A stretch of DNA of 64,000 nt from Aporrectodea caliginosa (taxonomy: Eukaryota > Annelida > Clitellata > Crassiclitellata > Lumbricidae). Positions 1-10,439 of the stretch are shown here, in pieces. The stretch is taken from NCBI GenBank assembly GCA_020284085.1, contig JACEVL010000464.1:22501-86500 (forward strand), written 5' to 3'. The notes below the pieces were generated by a model. The model was given only the letters and a program-made list of their open reading frames with translations, made no database searches and was not told the origin of the DNA. The position numbers were made by a program, and so were the translations under genes. How positions within the stretch are numbered: position 1 is the first letter of the stretch; each line of letters opens with the position of its first letter.

Positions 1-204
1 TATGTGAATCCTTGAAAGGACGGAGACAACGTAAAGGATATCAGACAAAAATAAAATTAAACAAATAGTAACAGACAGTTAATAAATGAAGAAAGTTACA
101 TAAAAATAAAAAACGGAAAAAACGAGACGAGAAATAAAAAACGAAAAACGACGTTTTGGGGAAAAAATAAAAAACGAAAAAAACGTTTTTTACAACTATG
201 ATTA

Positions 205-765
205 TGAGCAATCTAGCATGGTAATGTCGAAGAAAAGCAGATGGCGTTTCCGCGTTGGAGAGCTCTTTGGAAAAGGTAGCTTGTCTCGAGCGTGTCATGG
301 GTTGCATCGGTTAACCTTCGTCCTAATTCCAGCACAAAATCCCGTTCTTTCAAAACTCCAAGAAACCGCTGGACTCTAATGCAACCGCCACAAAAGCATG
401 CGTTCGGGTGATTGTGGCGTATTTTAGTGTCTTGGCGGCGGCTGCTCGGTTTGCGGCCTCACCCGCTTCGGTTGATGTTGTTGCCAGATGTGACTTTGCA
501 AATGTGTCCGAAACGGTCACGTCCCAAGTCAGGCACCTTCAGCGTGACCATGGGATAAGTGTCACGCCGTCTGGTCGTTTGCCGTTGGGTCTCACCAGAG
601 ACCCAACGGTCGTTTACCATCTTCTCTGGTGAGACCCAACGGTTCTTTCTGAGAAGGGATGTTCGCTCTTCCAAACGATCTCCATATGATGTCGTTCAGC
701 ATGTTGTGCCGTTGTTGCCTGCCAGCGTGTTTTCTGCAGGTTAGACCGTGGAGTCCTCTAGCGTG
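205..765 (-). mobile_element. Non-LTR retrotransposon (LINE) C-terminal fragment, copy 1
   Basis: On the minus strand the bases translate, with frameshifts, to the C-terminal region of the LINE family also seen at 12.4, 13.5, 16.7 and 55.9 kb. Visible pieces in order are NDIIW, SQKEPLGLTRED, TWDVTVSDTFAKSHLATT, FVAVALESSG, LGRRLTDATHDTLETSYLFQ and ALQRGNAICF, ending near the TAG at about 206. No reverse transcriptase is present, so this is a 5'-truncated and broken copy. A frameshift lies between the ALESSG and LGRRL blocks, and a small palindromic insertion lies in the EDGKRPDG region. It cannot make protein. Confidence 0.75.
582..642. repeat. Perfect 20-bp inverted repeat inside the LINE fragment
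   Basis: Bases 582-601 and 623-642 are exact reverse complements separated by 21 bases. The arm contains GGGTCTCACCAGAGA. The related LINE copy at 17.09 kb lacks the extra arm, so the palindrome is an insertion copied from adjacent sequence. Confidence 0.9.
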
Positions 766-822
766 GACTGGACTTTAATGCAGCCGCCAATAATTATAAT
801 TATTATTATTATTATTATTTTT

Positions 823-849
823 ACCCGAGGTATCAAGGAGCCCTCAGGT
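823..849 (-). repeat. LINE 3'-tail hairpin (copy 1)
   Basis: Read on the minus strand, ACCTGAGG pairs with CCTCGGGT around an 11-base loop and is followed by A-rich TAA repeats. The same hairpin is found at 2376-2402, 11502-11528, 12356-12382 and 56146-56170 with paired changes in the stem, consistent with a retrotransposon 3'-end recognition hairpin. Confidence 0.7.
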
Positions 850-857
850 GGCCTAAA

Positions 858-859
<2 letters not shown>

Positions 860-941
<82 letters not shown>
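860..941. repeat. (ATT)n microsatellite, copy 1
   Basis: An uninterrupted run of ATT (TAA on the minus strand) about 80 bases long, next to the LINE hairpin tail. On the minus strand it would be a TAA-type retrotransposon tail. The long isoleucine or tyrosine reading frames across it are artefacts. Confidence 0.95.
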
Positions 942-944
942 GAG

Positions 945-1553
945 CATAGTTGTTAAAAACGATCAAATCAAAATAAAAACGGAAAAAAACGTCGTTTTAT
1001 TGAAAAAAAAAAACGGAAAAAACGAGAAAAAAACGGAAAAGAAAATAATTTGACTTTTCTACACGTTTTACTGCATTCATTTTAAAATTAAAACCTTGTT
1101 TACAATTTAATTTTAATTAGCAAATAACATAACTTTATTAGTAAACCCCAAGTAACAGTAATCTACAACAATTATTTTCTTTTTCATAAGACTTAGTTTG
1201 GTTTAAAAAGAATTCCAGAAATTAAAAATATGGAAATCTTTTCAATTACATTGTGTAAATTAAAATTGTATACATAAGTCCTCATCAATCCATGCAGACA
1301 TAAGCAACTAAAAACTAAACTTTGCAAGTATAGTGTACAGTACTTAATTAAAAAGTAGGTCTACTTACAATTCTGACTTATATAAGAACTTGATAATGGA
1401 GTAATATCCGTCAGTTTATCAGTCAATCAGAGATTACTGAGTACAAAGACAACATTTCGCATTTTGGATAACATAGAAATTCAAATAACTTTTATAAATT
1501 TTATTTCCTGTAGCTGTTTATTTCAACTGATGGCACTAAATAGTGACGTAAAT
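945..1553. repeat. A/T-rich arm, inverted relative to 2690-3245
   Basis: The reverse complement matches the segment at about 2690-3245 over its length. Shared words include AAAATGCGAAATGTTGTCTT, GACTGATAAACTGAC, AATAATTGTTGTAG and the terminal CGTTTTT..ACAACTATG block. Similarity is moderate, with many small indels. The two arms face each other across LINE copy 2. No coding sequence is visible. Confidence 0.7.
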
Positions 1554-1759
1554 TAAGTGAATCCTTGAAAGGACGGAGACAACGTAAAGGATATCAGACA
1601 AAAATAAAATTAAACAAATAGTAACAGACAGTTAATAAATGAAGAAAGTTACATAAAAATAAAAAACGGAAAAAAACGAGACGAGAAATAAAAAACGAAA
1701 AAACGACGTTTTTGGGGAAAAAATAAAAAACGAAAAAAACGTTTTTTACAACTATGATT

Positions 1760-2312
1760 ATGAGCAATCTAGCATGGTAATGTCGAAGAAAAGCAGATGG
1801 CGTTTCCGAGTTGGAGAGCTCTTTGGAAAAGGTAGCTTGTCTCGAGCGTGTCATGGGTTGCATCGGTTAACCTTCGTCCTAATTCCAGCACAAAATCCCG
1901 TTCTTTCAAAACTCCAAGAAACCGCTGGACTCTAATGCAACCGCCACAAAAGCATGCGTTCGGGTGATTGTGGCGTATTTTAGTGTCTTGGCGGCGGCTG
2001 CTCGGTTTGCGGCCTCACCCGCTTCGGTTGATGTTGTTGCCAGATGTGACTTTGCAAATGTGTCCGAAACGGTCACGTCCCAAGTCAGGCACCTTCAGCG
2101 TGACCATGGGATAAGTGTCACGCCGTCTGGTCGTTTGCCGTCTTCTCACCAGAGACCCAACGGCAAACGTCAGACTCAAGAGAGAGACCCAACGGTTCTT
2201 TCTGAGAAGGGATGTTCGCTCTTCCAAACGATCTCCATATGATGTCGTTCAGCATGTTGTGCCGTTGTTGCCTGCCAGCGTGTTTTCTGCAGGTTAGACC
2301 GTGGAGTCCTCT
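1760..2312 (-). mobile_element. LINE C-terminal fragment, copy 2
   Basis: This is a near-identical repeat of the fragment at 205-765, with the same TWDVTVSDTFAKSHLATT and LGRRLTDATHDTLETSYLFQ blocks and the same frameshift. It differs at the small palindrome: here CGTTTGCCGT at about 2133 is inverted as ACGGCAAACG about 25 bases further on, instead of the 20-bp arms of copy 1. Confidence 0.75.
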
Positions 2313-2375
2313 AGCGTGGACTGGACTTTAATGCAGCCGCCAATAATTATAATTATTATTATTATTATTATTTTT

Positions 2376-2410
2376 ACCCGAGGTATCAAGGAGCCCTCAG
2401 GTGGCCTAAA

Positions 2411-2506
<96 letters not shown>
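2376..2506 (-). repeat. LINE 3'-tail hairpin and (ATT)n microsatellite, copy 2
   Basis: The hairpin (2376-2402) is identical in form to that at 823-849. It is followed by about 95 bases of uninterrupted ATT ending at 2506. Confidence 0.85.
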
Positions 2507-2689
2507 GTAATTCAAGGTATTTATGATCCGTGAGCATTACAACAATTATGTTTACCATTTTCCTGACATCGCTAGATTATTATTTTTGTTGCTATTGTTG
2601 TTGTTGTTTTCGTCGTCGTTGTTGCTGCCATTATTCTGCGCAGGTATATCATTATATGGATGAGTTCGGACGGTGTCAGAGTCTGACCC

Positions 2690-3245
2690 ACTTTTTTTAC
2701 AGATTTTCTGCTTATCCAAAAATGCGAAATGTTGTCTTTATGTACAGTAATATCCGATTGACTGATAAACTGACTGATAATACTCCATATCAAGTTTAAA
2801 TATAAGTAAAAATTCTAGGTACAATTTTTAATAAAGTAGGCTAGTCTACACTCGTTAGTTACAAAGTTTGGTTTTTAATTATGTTAGTTTATGTTAGTGA
2901 GCATGGACTTAGCCTATGTGGACTTATGTTTACAATTCAAATTAGAAAAGATTTCAAATTTGTAATTTCTCAATTTCTTATTAAACAAAACATATAAAAA
3001 TAAAATAATTGTTGTAGCTTAATGTTACTTAGTTAGATTATTTGCTGATTAAGATTAAATTGCTTAAATACGGTTTTTACTGTTAAAATGCAGTATACAA
3101 GATGTAAAAAAGTGAAATTATTTTCTTGTTTCGTTTTGACCCGTTTTTGCGTTTTTTATTTTGTTGCTGTTGAAAGACGACGTTTTCGCGTTTTTTATTC
3201 AGTTATTACCGTTTTTACCAACTTTGGTTCTAAATTGACTTAAAT
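2690..3245. repeat. A/T-rich arm, inverted partner of 945-1553
   Basis: This is the facing copy of the repeat arm described at 945-1553, ending in CGTTTTTTATT and CCGTTTTTACCAAC words. Bases 2512-2690 between LINE copy 2 and this arm hold TTG/GTT-rich simple sequence and no recognisable gene. Confidence 0.65.
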
Positions 3246-3269
3246 AGCACAATTTACAATTAAGTTGCA

Positions 3270-3429
3270 GGGGGATACTTTTTGAATGGGGGATGATTTC
3301 GTACGACTCATGGGGGATACTTTTGCACGAGGGGGATAGTCCCTCACGTTCAGATTCATCCGGCCGGATACTTCATTTCGCTACGGGGATATAATTCTAA
3401 TGCGGGATACTCTATTTCGTGACACCGGC
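3270..3429. mobile_element. Right end of an element with subterminal repeats ending GTGACACCGGC
   Basis: The phrase GGGGGATACT with variants recurs about six times here, and the stretch stops at GGATACTCTATTTCGTGACA followed by CCGGC. The same terminus, in both orientations, bounds the element at 31562-31926, and a related one bounds that at 58410-60206. No matching left end is visible between 1 and 3270, so the left part is lost or lies outside. Bases 3430-3645 hold nothing recognisable. Confidence 0.55.
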
Positions 3430-3653
3430 ACTGCATGGAGTCTTATACATGGATTATGCATATATTTTAGTTCAATTAGCGATGCTCCTGCTTCATCCCT
3501 CATTGGAGCTGAGGGCAAATCTGCAGAAAAACAAAAAAGACGTAAGTTTGATTGACGCGATTGATCTTTCTTCATTCTTTCTCTTAGCAAAATGTGAATA
3601 GCGATTTTGACTGGATTTGTGTCCAATCATTTGGATAGATGGCTTACTGATTG

Positions 3654-4589
3654 CAGAGATGGGCAAATTACACAGTGAAATGTAATTGAACTACAAATTA
3701 CAAATTACTTGGGAAAATGTAATTGAATTACAAATTACAAATTACTTTAGAAATTTTGGGGAAATTATAAATTACAAATTACGTAATTTCAATTACATCA
3801 TATTACAAATTGCATGCATAGTTGGGATCAAGAAATTCAGTCAGGAAACACATGCTTTATTTCTACTGTTCATTTATATTCGAGTGTTTGAAACTGTTTA
3901 TTTAATATTCTCTAAGAAGTAGCAACTGTTCGAACAGGTTATCCGATAATCGGCATCTGTTTGACCTTACAATCATGCTTGCAAAACTATAATGAGTTTG
4001 CGTACCAGCACAGATGAAGAAAGTGCAGAATTAAATTGTATAAATAATATCTTTAATTGCAGATGTCTGGTCTACTAAACACAGAAGTTAGGCCTACATG
4101 GGAGTAATCTGTCACTGGATCGATGCATGTGCATTTGAGCGAAGCTCAGTTGCCTTAGCATGCAGACCTTTTGTTGGATCACACACGTGTGATGGAGTAG
4201 CGCAACTCATCTATGTAATACATTATGATCTCGGTCTGACACATGACAAAATTGTTGCTACTACTTCTGACAATGACTCCAATTTTGTTTAAGCATTCAG
4301 AGTTCAGTGTTACTATTTTTCATTCCATAGATGCTATAGTGAAGGTGATCAAGATAAGGAAAAGATGCTTTCAAAACTGGTGTGGTTGTGTAGTCTCTGG
4401 TTCTAGTTTTTTCAAAGTAATTTGATTTTACAGATGTAATTTGAAATTACAAATTACATGAAAAAATGTAATTCAATTACAAATTACAAATTACATTGAT
4501 CCAGAGCAACAAATTACAAATTACCAATTACAATTGTAATTCAAATTACGTAATTTCAATTACACCCATTAAATTACTGCCCATCTCTG
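3654..4589 (+). mobile_element. hAT-superfamily DNA transposon, decayed (8-bp target duplication)
   Basis: The element begins CAGAGATGGGCA and ends TGCCCATCTCTG, a typical hAT terminal inverted repeat. It is flanked on both sides by the perfect 8-bp duplication ACTGATTG (3646-3653 and 4590-4597). Both subterminal regions are packed with ATTACAAATTAC words in alternating orientation, plausible transposase binding arrays. At 936 bp with only a transposase remnant, it is an internally deleted, non-autonomous copy. Confidence 0.93.
4063..4310 (+). pseudogene. hAT transposase remnant
   Basis: After an AG acceptor-like site (TTAATTGCAG) the frame reads DVWSTKHRS, a stop, then YMGVICHWIDACAFERSSVA, SHTCDGVAQLI and KIVATTSDNDSNFV. 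In intact hAT transposases these correspond to the block DVWTT..Y.G.T.HWID and to the catalytic-Asp region VT.DN.SNF. A TAA replaces the next codon before AFRV, and the dimerisation region with the third acidic residue is absent. It is non-functional: it has two in-frame stops and lacks most of the catalytic domain. Confidence 0.85.
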
Positions 4590-4629
4590 ACTGATTGTAG
4601 AAAAGAGGATTAAATCCTGATTTCAATTG

Positions 4630-4747
4630 TTGATTTCACGTGTTGAGATATTTTTGCCTTTTAAATCCTGATGGAAAAGGTAAAAAGTGAAAATCACGAT
4701 AATAATCTTGATGAAAAAGGCAAAAATATTTCAACAAGTGAAATCAG
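4630..4747. repeat. Foldback (imperfect ~37-bp inverted repeat)
   Basis: The left arm TGATTTCACGTGTTGAGATA and on to GCCTTTT is repeated in reverse complement at 4711-4747 with about three mismatches. The spacer is about 45 bases. It could be a miniature foldback element; no target duplication was found. Bases 4750-5370 hold no recognisable feature: the short reading frames on both strands there match nothing I know. Confidence 0.7.
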
Positions 4748-5374
4748 CAGCTGTTTTGCGCCAATTTCAGACTCAAATTGACACTGTTTGAATGTATACA
4801 CTGCCTACTAGAGCGACACAAGGACGCATTAATGCCAGCAACAAGTTTGTGAAACAGTTAAATCATGAACCGACTGGCTAGAAAACATTGAACGTTTACA
4901 CACGTGAGTTAATGTTTTAACACGTCACAACTATCAAAATGTCAACATTAAGAGGGAATATACGAATTACTTTCCCAAGATAATCACCTAACTGTCTTCG
5001 CTAATCTAAAGACATATATTGCAGAAATGGCATATATTGCAGAAATGGCAATCAGTGAAGGCACTGGAAAGCAAGTTCGCCAATCTTCCACATGAATTGC
5101 AGACGGAACTTTCATTGAAAGTAACCGCTTTGCACCAAAAGACTGTCCTTCCATCTGGGACGAACGTGGCATGCTCTCGCAAGCTTCAACACGGTAGATG
5201 TTTAGCAGCTGTAGAGCACAGTTCTCGCATTTGGCCAACTAATGTTAAATGTCTAACACTATAAAATCATTTGTTTGTTGCTCACGCAGCATGTCACAGC
5301 TTCGTTAAAGTAACAGCAACTAGACCTATCCTTGAATATTTTCCTGGTATTGGGCTCCGATTATATTCTATTAA

Positions 5375-6043
5375 CCCTTTCGTTACTGGACCCGTCGCGC
5401 CGACGGGTTACCAAACCCATCTGCTGTACTGCACCCGTCGCCGCGACGGGGATACAACCTGTAGCTTATAGTCAGGCCCAGTTTGCTGCATGGGTGATAT
5501 AACCGTATATTACGATGGTCTGAACATTATTCTCTTGTAAAAAATATTTGTCTATGGAAATTTTTCACGTAGACCACATTTGCAAGCGTTGATTGTTCAA
5601 GGTAAAAATGGCGAAAAGACGTATGACTGGTGAAGACGTTTTGAAGGAAACTTTTAACGATAAAGACAGTGATGAAGACGATTTAGAGTTAGATTTAGGT
5701 GTAGATGAGTTAGAAGTTATAGACGGCGATGAATGTAATTCTGAACAATCCGACGTTGACGCTGAAATTGACATGCAATCTAAGAGTGATGCATCAATAA
5801 TTGGTTTGAAACAAACGTTAACGTTTTGTTGCTTATTTCGTTTTTCTTGGTGATCTCACACATCCAGACATACGGACATACATATCATAGGAAAAACTCA
5901 TTGAAAAATGTAAAAAACAATAATTCCAACTTAATTTAACTGAATAGCTAAAATAATGTAATTTTCACTATTTTCACATAATCTCATATTTTCCCTAGAA
6001 TTCCCCCGTACGGCGCCTGGGAACGTGCGCAGTAACGAAAGGG
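5375..6043 (+). mobile_element. piggyBac-type transposon, internally deleted (TTAA target)
   Basis: The element is flanked by TTAA on both sides (5371-5374 and 6044-6047). Its termini are exact inverted repeats, CCCTTTCGTTACTG at the left and CAGTAACGAAAGGG at the right. TTAA targeting with CCCTTT-like ends is the signature of the piggyBac superfamily. A GC-rich inner repeat with CCCGTCG and CGACGGG words lies just inside the left end. Only the first part of a transposase is retained, and 669 bp is far below the usual 2-3 kb, so it is non-autonomous. Confidence 0.92.
5608..5853 (+). pseudogene. piggyBac transposase N-terminal piece
   Basis: From the ATG at 5608 (MAKRRMTGEDVLKETF) the frame has a very acidic N-terminus rich in D and E (residues about 14-55). 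That composition is usual for the disordered head of piggyBac transposases, which often start with a basic MAKRR-like stretch. After about residue 65 the sequence becomes unrelated and stops at 5853, at what looks like an internal deletion junction. The catalytic DDD domain and the cysteine-rich C-terminus are missing. Confidence 0.65.
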
Positions 6044-6280
6044 TTAAATTAAAATAAAGCTAAGTGGGAAATGCATTTTGGAAACCAAGATGATTAAAAT
6101 CTAGACCATGTTATCTGTGCCTGTATTTCGCAATAACAAGGCCATTGTTTCGTTTACGTACTTTAAATTTCCATGATTGTGAATAAGTTCTACCTCCAAA
6201 GATGCTCGATGTAAGCTTATTAGGTAATAATTTCCTCCGCCTTCAGAGGCATCATTCGATGTGATGGCATTCCATACTTC

Positions 6281-6690
6281 GGTAATCCTGCTGAACGGCG
6301 GTCGTAAATTCCGAAACACTGTTTCTTATAAATTATGAAATGAAAGAAATCAACAGAGGCCGCTTTCTTGTAGTTTCGCTAAAACGTGCTATAATTTATT
6401 CTCAGGAATCCAGCTTCTAATTACTGAAAACATTATTTTCATCCAGCTTCTATTGAATGGAAACTTAGTTTCATCCATGCAACCAGCTTGGTATCCAGCT
6501 TCTATTTACAGGAAAAATTACTTCGATCAATCCAGCTTCTATTTCAACACAGGAATGTTTTCATCAATCCCACTTCCATTCAGGGAAATAGTTTTTTTCA
6601 TCAATCCAGCTTCCATTTTAAAGTGACAATATCAAATAACTTTGTAGAAATAGTGTTTCGGAATTTACGACCGCCGTTCTCAGGATTACC
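6281..6690. mobile_element. 410-bp TIR element with 8-bp target duplication
   Basis: It begins GGTAATCCTGCTGAACGGCG and ends with the reverse complement (CGTTCTCAGGATTACC). The inverted repeats run about 47 bp with few mismatches, and both sides carry the duplication CATACTTC (6273-6280 and 6691-6698). The interior is a string of imperfect ~38-bp repeats built on ATCCAGCTTCTATTT and TTTCATCAAT, the same phrase found at 21.5-21.96 and 22.86-23.14 kb. It has no coding capacity. The superfamily is uncertain; an 8-bp duplication allows hAT or Mutator-like. Confidence 0.88.
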
Positions 6691-6699
6691 CATACTTCT

Positions 6700-7014
6700 G
6701 TAGCTAGGTGACCTTGACATTGCTATTACGAATGTCAGGGCTGATCGTCTGTTTCTGTCTCTCTTGTTACTTCTATATTTCTGTCTCACTTTCATCTGTT
6801 TGTATTCTTGTTTGTTTGGCCCTATCTGTTTGAGTCTGTGTTTGTTTATTAGGCATCATCATCATCACCACTGCCAATTTCGCATTTTCAAAAACATTTA
6901 AGAAGTATACACCCTTAAATTCACATCTTCCGAAGAACATTTCCATTTCAGAATCAGATTAATATCTGGAAATCTATTAAGATATTTAGCCTATTTAAAT
7001 GTTTTTACTTTCAG
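6700..7014. other. Intron/flank 5' of the NHL exon, with diverged dispersed repeat
   Basis: The CT-rich stretch with CTGTTT..TCTGTC words and the CATCATCATCATCAC motif (6855-6870) resembles 23820-23935, so this is a diverged dispersed repeat. The end at 7001-7014 (GTTTTTACTTTCAG) is a good polypyrimidine tract and splice acceptor for the exon that follows. Confidence 0.5.
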
Positions 7015-7880
7015 ACGAAATTCGTTACGAATCGGAACCAGTCTTAGTTCAGACGATCAGAACAAAAGCGGCAGAAGAACGAAATAAAGCGATTCGTGGA
7101 TTGACGATTTTGGACAAAGAATTGTTTATTGTGAGTGAAGAGAGTTCAAAAGTTGAAGTTTATGATTCGATGAAATTCAGTTTAAGTCGTCGGTATAACG
7201 TGAAGAAATTAATTAGTCCAGAGGACATAGGATCCTGCGACATAAATAAATGTCTCTACATCTTCAATTGCAAAGCCCATAGTCTGTCGAATAAAATCTT
7301 GAGAGTGGATATAAATGGAAAACTAATAAAGAAATGGTCAACTGGAGAAGATTATGGATTCGCTCTGTCAATTACAGATGAAGCGAATGTCATTTTGACT
7401 GTTTTCAATAAAAATAAATTAAATGAATATTCACCAGATGGACAATTGATCCGAGAAATACATCTATCATCATGCGCAGGTTTTTGTTCTCCATGGCATG
7501 CTATAAAACTGACCAATGGTCATTTCGTGATCAGTCATGGCTATTTTACTGATTGTCTACGAAGAGTGTGTATAGGGGATGGAAATGGAAAACTTATGAA
7601 GTCATTTGGTGGAAAATGGGGATCAACCACCGGACAGATGGATCTTCCAGTCCATTTGTCAGTCGATGGAAATGGATTTGTGATGGTCTGTGATCTAATG
7701 AACTGTCGAGTTTTGTTACTGGATTCAGATTTTAAATTTAAGAATGAAATTCTCTCAAAAGAAAAGCACGGATTACAACAGCCACAGAGGATCCTTATTG
7801 ACGAGTCAAATTGCCGACTGCTGGTGGCTGAAAACGAAGTGGGCTGTAATGGACGAATTTTGATTTTCGATTTTAAATAA
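7015..7880 (+). CDS. NHL-repeat beta-propeller protein, terminal exon
   Basis: An open frame of about 288 codons ends in TAA at 7878-7880. I start it at the splice acceptor (CAG at 7012-7014), not at the in-frame ATG at 6999, because that ATG lies in the pyrimidine tract. The exon would be phase 1. The protein has spaced blade motifs typical of NHL/SMP-30-like propellers: VYDSMKFSLSRRYNVKKL, PEDIGSCDINKCLYIFNC, NEYSPDGQLIREIHL, SPWHAIKLTNGHFVISHGY, LPVHLSVDGNGFVMVCD, NCRVLLLDSDFKFKNEIL and QPQRILIDESNCRLLVAEN. It is about the size of one six-bladed propeller, with no membrane segment or enzyme motif. In animals such propellers often sit at the C-terminus of RING/B-box (TRIM-like) or coiled-coil proteins; no upstream exon is recognisable here. 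There is no frameshift or internal stop, so it is probably functional. Confidence 0.75.
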
Positions 7881-8640
7881 TCTTTAATTTAAGTGAAAAC
7901 CAGTAATGGAAATTAGTTTTTATATGTGTAACTGACAATGAATTTGACTCTCAAGTTGAACAGTTGGTTTTTAGTTTAAACAATAGCGTTAAATATATTT
8001 TTACTCGAAATCAAGGAAATTTGTGTCATTTCTTTGTCAGTGAGTTGATATTGAAGTCAGTAACTAAATGTCTTGAACTTTATTAGAAATATTTAAAAAC
8101 GTGTAACTTTTACTGAAACAATTAGGCCTATTTCTTCTTCGCAAAAAATTAAGAAAATTTATATATTTTCGAAAAAAAGTTAGGGATTCAAATTCATACC
8201 AGAAATTTGCTTGCCAAATTTGACTCTATCTATATAACTCTGCGGATTGGCTCCATGACTCTCAAGAAGAAGGAGAGCTATGTGAATGAATGACAAATGT
8301 TAGCCTCTCGCAGTACCCATAGGATTTAACAATTTCATTATTGCGATGATCTCCGTGCTATTCGCATTATGTCTAATTTAATTTGTATTGAATTACTTCA
8401 GTTTGCGATTTAAGATGTTGCACACTGTGTAGCCTATGTTATAAGGACTCACATGATAATTGAGCTGTAACTACATGTATTTAATTACCAGCATTTGAAA
8501 TAGTACTGTCATAAGGTGTAATAATATTTAGATAAGCTGAGAAAGACTGTTAGCCGCGCTGTAAACGACCATCCCAAAGTAAGCAGGGAGTCACACTGTT
8601 TAATTTTGAACTTTGGCGGTTGTGCTGTGTTGTCTGCATA
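7881..8640. other. A/T-rich flank after the NHL exon, no gene seen
   Basis: This contains the presumed 3' UTR of the NHL gene, without a clear AATAAA close to the stop. The rest is unremarkable A/T-rich DNA with no long reading frame and no match to other repeats in the window. Confidence 0.5.
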
Positions 8641-8654
8641 TCAGGATAAGATTC

Positions 8655-9745
8655 GCCAAGGCACGGTGAAGCGTCGTTAAGACTCTAACGACGAACCTCA
8701 TTGGTTCTCAGTCACTTTTGGTACACTCTCGTTAAGTAGGTGTTACCGTCTTCAGTTGGATGTAGCCTGTTAAAGGAGTTGGTAGCAGCCCGACATTTAG
8801 CTGACACTTTATTGACGAGCTGCATTGGTTTCAGTACACACTCGTTCAAATGTTAACATTTTCAGTTGGACGTGGTCTGTTGAAGGCGTAGGTTGAATCA
8901 GCAGAACATGGCAAATTGCTAACTCCTGATGGGATCGCAAGAAACCCACTAGTTACCTTGGACAACAGTCGAACAGTTGCGATGTTATCGTTAACGAAAT
9001 TATTGTGGTGCGATCGAGATTGCTTGTGCCTATGAGCATAGGTTTGATTTAGTCAAGACTCTATCGAGTCGCGGTTACCGAGTTTGCTTTTCTTCAATCT
9101 TCGGGTTTCTCGTGTTAAGTTTTATGGTAACACTTTAACGAGGAGCTTGTACTAAAAGTGACTGGGAAACCAATGCAGCTCGTCGTTAAAGTGTTGAGAA
9201 CTATTGGCACTACTCCATAGCCAACAATGTACAAACACTGAGAAGAAAAACTGAATTATCAAGCAATGAAGCTGTGGTTGAGTTCATCACAGGGCATTCA
9301 TTCGCCTTCAAATTTGAAGAATAATTAAACGGGAATTCTTTCCGACACGACACCGAGTCGATAGCATACAAGGCCTACAGATCATCCAAAGGAGAGATTA
9401 GATTAGGCATCCAATAATGATATTCATTTAGACAAAATTAATGTTGGTTAGGTACGACCTAACAGTATAATTATATAACGACAGTATACGGTCAGTGTGC
9501 GTATCAAAGCTGAGTTTGCTATAGGAGGCGCACTCGGAGCAGAAATCTCGATCCAAATATCTGCCCTGGCAGAAAACGGAGCCTACATAATAATGATGTG
9601 ATATTGGTGTATATATATGACAGCCTACATGTCGTCTATATGACATCCTACATTCCGTCTCTCTAGCACTTTGACGACAACCTGCATTGGTTCCCCATTC
9701 ACTTTTAGTGCACTCTCGTCTTTAAAGTGTTAAAGGAGTTGACGT
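8655..9745. repeat. Cluster of four ~70-bp hairpin-ended mini-repeats
   Basis: Four copies of a unit around GACGAGCTGCATTGGTTTC and TCACTTTTAGT occur at about 8670-8750, 8805-8865, 9129-9195 (inverted) and 9664-9742. The clearest copy (9129-9195) has 19-bp arms AACACTTTAACG(A)GGAGCT that are inverted with one mismatch. Some copies share a downstream piece, TTCAGTTGGA(C/T)GT. They carry no coding sequence and look like miniature foldback insertions. Bases 9745-9835 and the stretches between copies hold nothing else recognisable, apart from a segment at 9480-9580 that resembles 30640-30730. Confidence 0.65.
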
Positions 9746-9834
9746 CCCAGTATTGACCAAGGCACTTGCTTTCTACGAAGGCTGCCAGATCCGTTAATGT
9801 CGACCTCTTCAATCATCCAGACTTGGGACTATAA

Positions 9835-10335
9835 TTGTAAATTGTCAAAAACTTTTCATAGCCCACTCGAGCTATATATCGTCTGACAAGAACGTTTTGT
9901 CTAGACCTGCATGATATAACTCTATCGAGATAAGACTACCGTGAAGATCGTCTTCAGTTTAATATTGTCGTAAACGCGGCCCTAAATCTAGTGGCTGCCA
10001 TGGCTCATGATGTGACTAGACTTCCTCAATGAAACACTGTAGCCTGATTATCTTTAAAGTAATCTATACTTACATGTTCTTGCACAACTGCGGACCTATT
10101 TGGATTAACTGCTGATCCTTAATAATTCTCATGTGATAAATGAAACAGACTGAAGCTTGCTGTCCCTCTGAAACTTAACTTCCGATGTCTCAAAGATATG
10201 GAAGAGACCGGTCGGACAGCCAAGGAACACAATTATAGACCTGGGTGATCGAGGCGAATCTTAGCCCACTGAACTTCGCGCTACACCCAACCTGGAGACA
10301 ATCCCAGGACCGAGGTCGATTGGCAGAGTCTAGTA
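9835..10335. repeat. Dispersed segment R1 (uninterrupted copy)
   Basis: This ~500-bp non-coding segment matches 60612-60668 plus 62579-63320 at roughly 75-80% by eye. Shared words include GACTACCGTGAAGAT, GGCTGCCATGGCTCATGATG, TGACTAGACTTCCT and GATCGAGGCGAATCTTA. Here it is uninterrupted at the place where the other copy carries a 1.9-kb hAT-like insertion, so it serves as the empty site. Confidence 0.8.
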
Positions 10336-10439
10336 AGTTCGAGATAGCGATCTTCGATTAGCTGGCAATTTTGCTGCAAAATTTACAAAAAAGTAACTTT
10401 TCAATTTTATATAAACCCACTTAAATAAGCAGGTTACTG

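Larger units (their letters stand above)
4..2506. repeat. Direct duplication of a ~1.55-kb unit (two LINE-bearing copies)
   Basis: The stretch from 4 to about 941 recurs at 1557 to 2506 with only scattered differences (offset 1553 bases). Each copy runs from GTGAATCCTTGAAAGG through an A-rich block (AAAAACG words), a LINE C-terminal fragment on the minus strand, a hairpin tail and an (ATT)n tract. The two copies differ mainly in the length of (ATT)n and at one small palindrome (582-642 in copy 1; 2130-2185 in copy 2). Such high similarity implies a recent duplication, or recent insertion of the same composite twice. Confidence 0.85.

Noticed and set aside
741..1053. Poly-isoleucine reading frames over (ATT)n (also at 2294-2515, 13375-13623 and 19367-19673)
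   Set aside because: Pure microsatellite translation; no conserved flanking domain or start context.
4984..5238. 84-codon minus-strand frame
   Set aside because: No domain, no second copy, and open frames on both strands of this short stretch.
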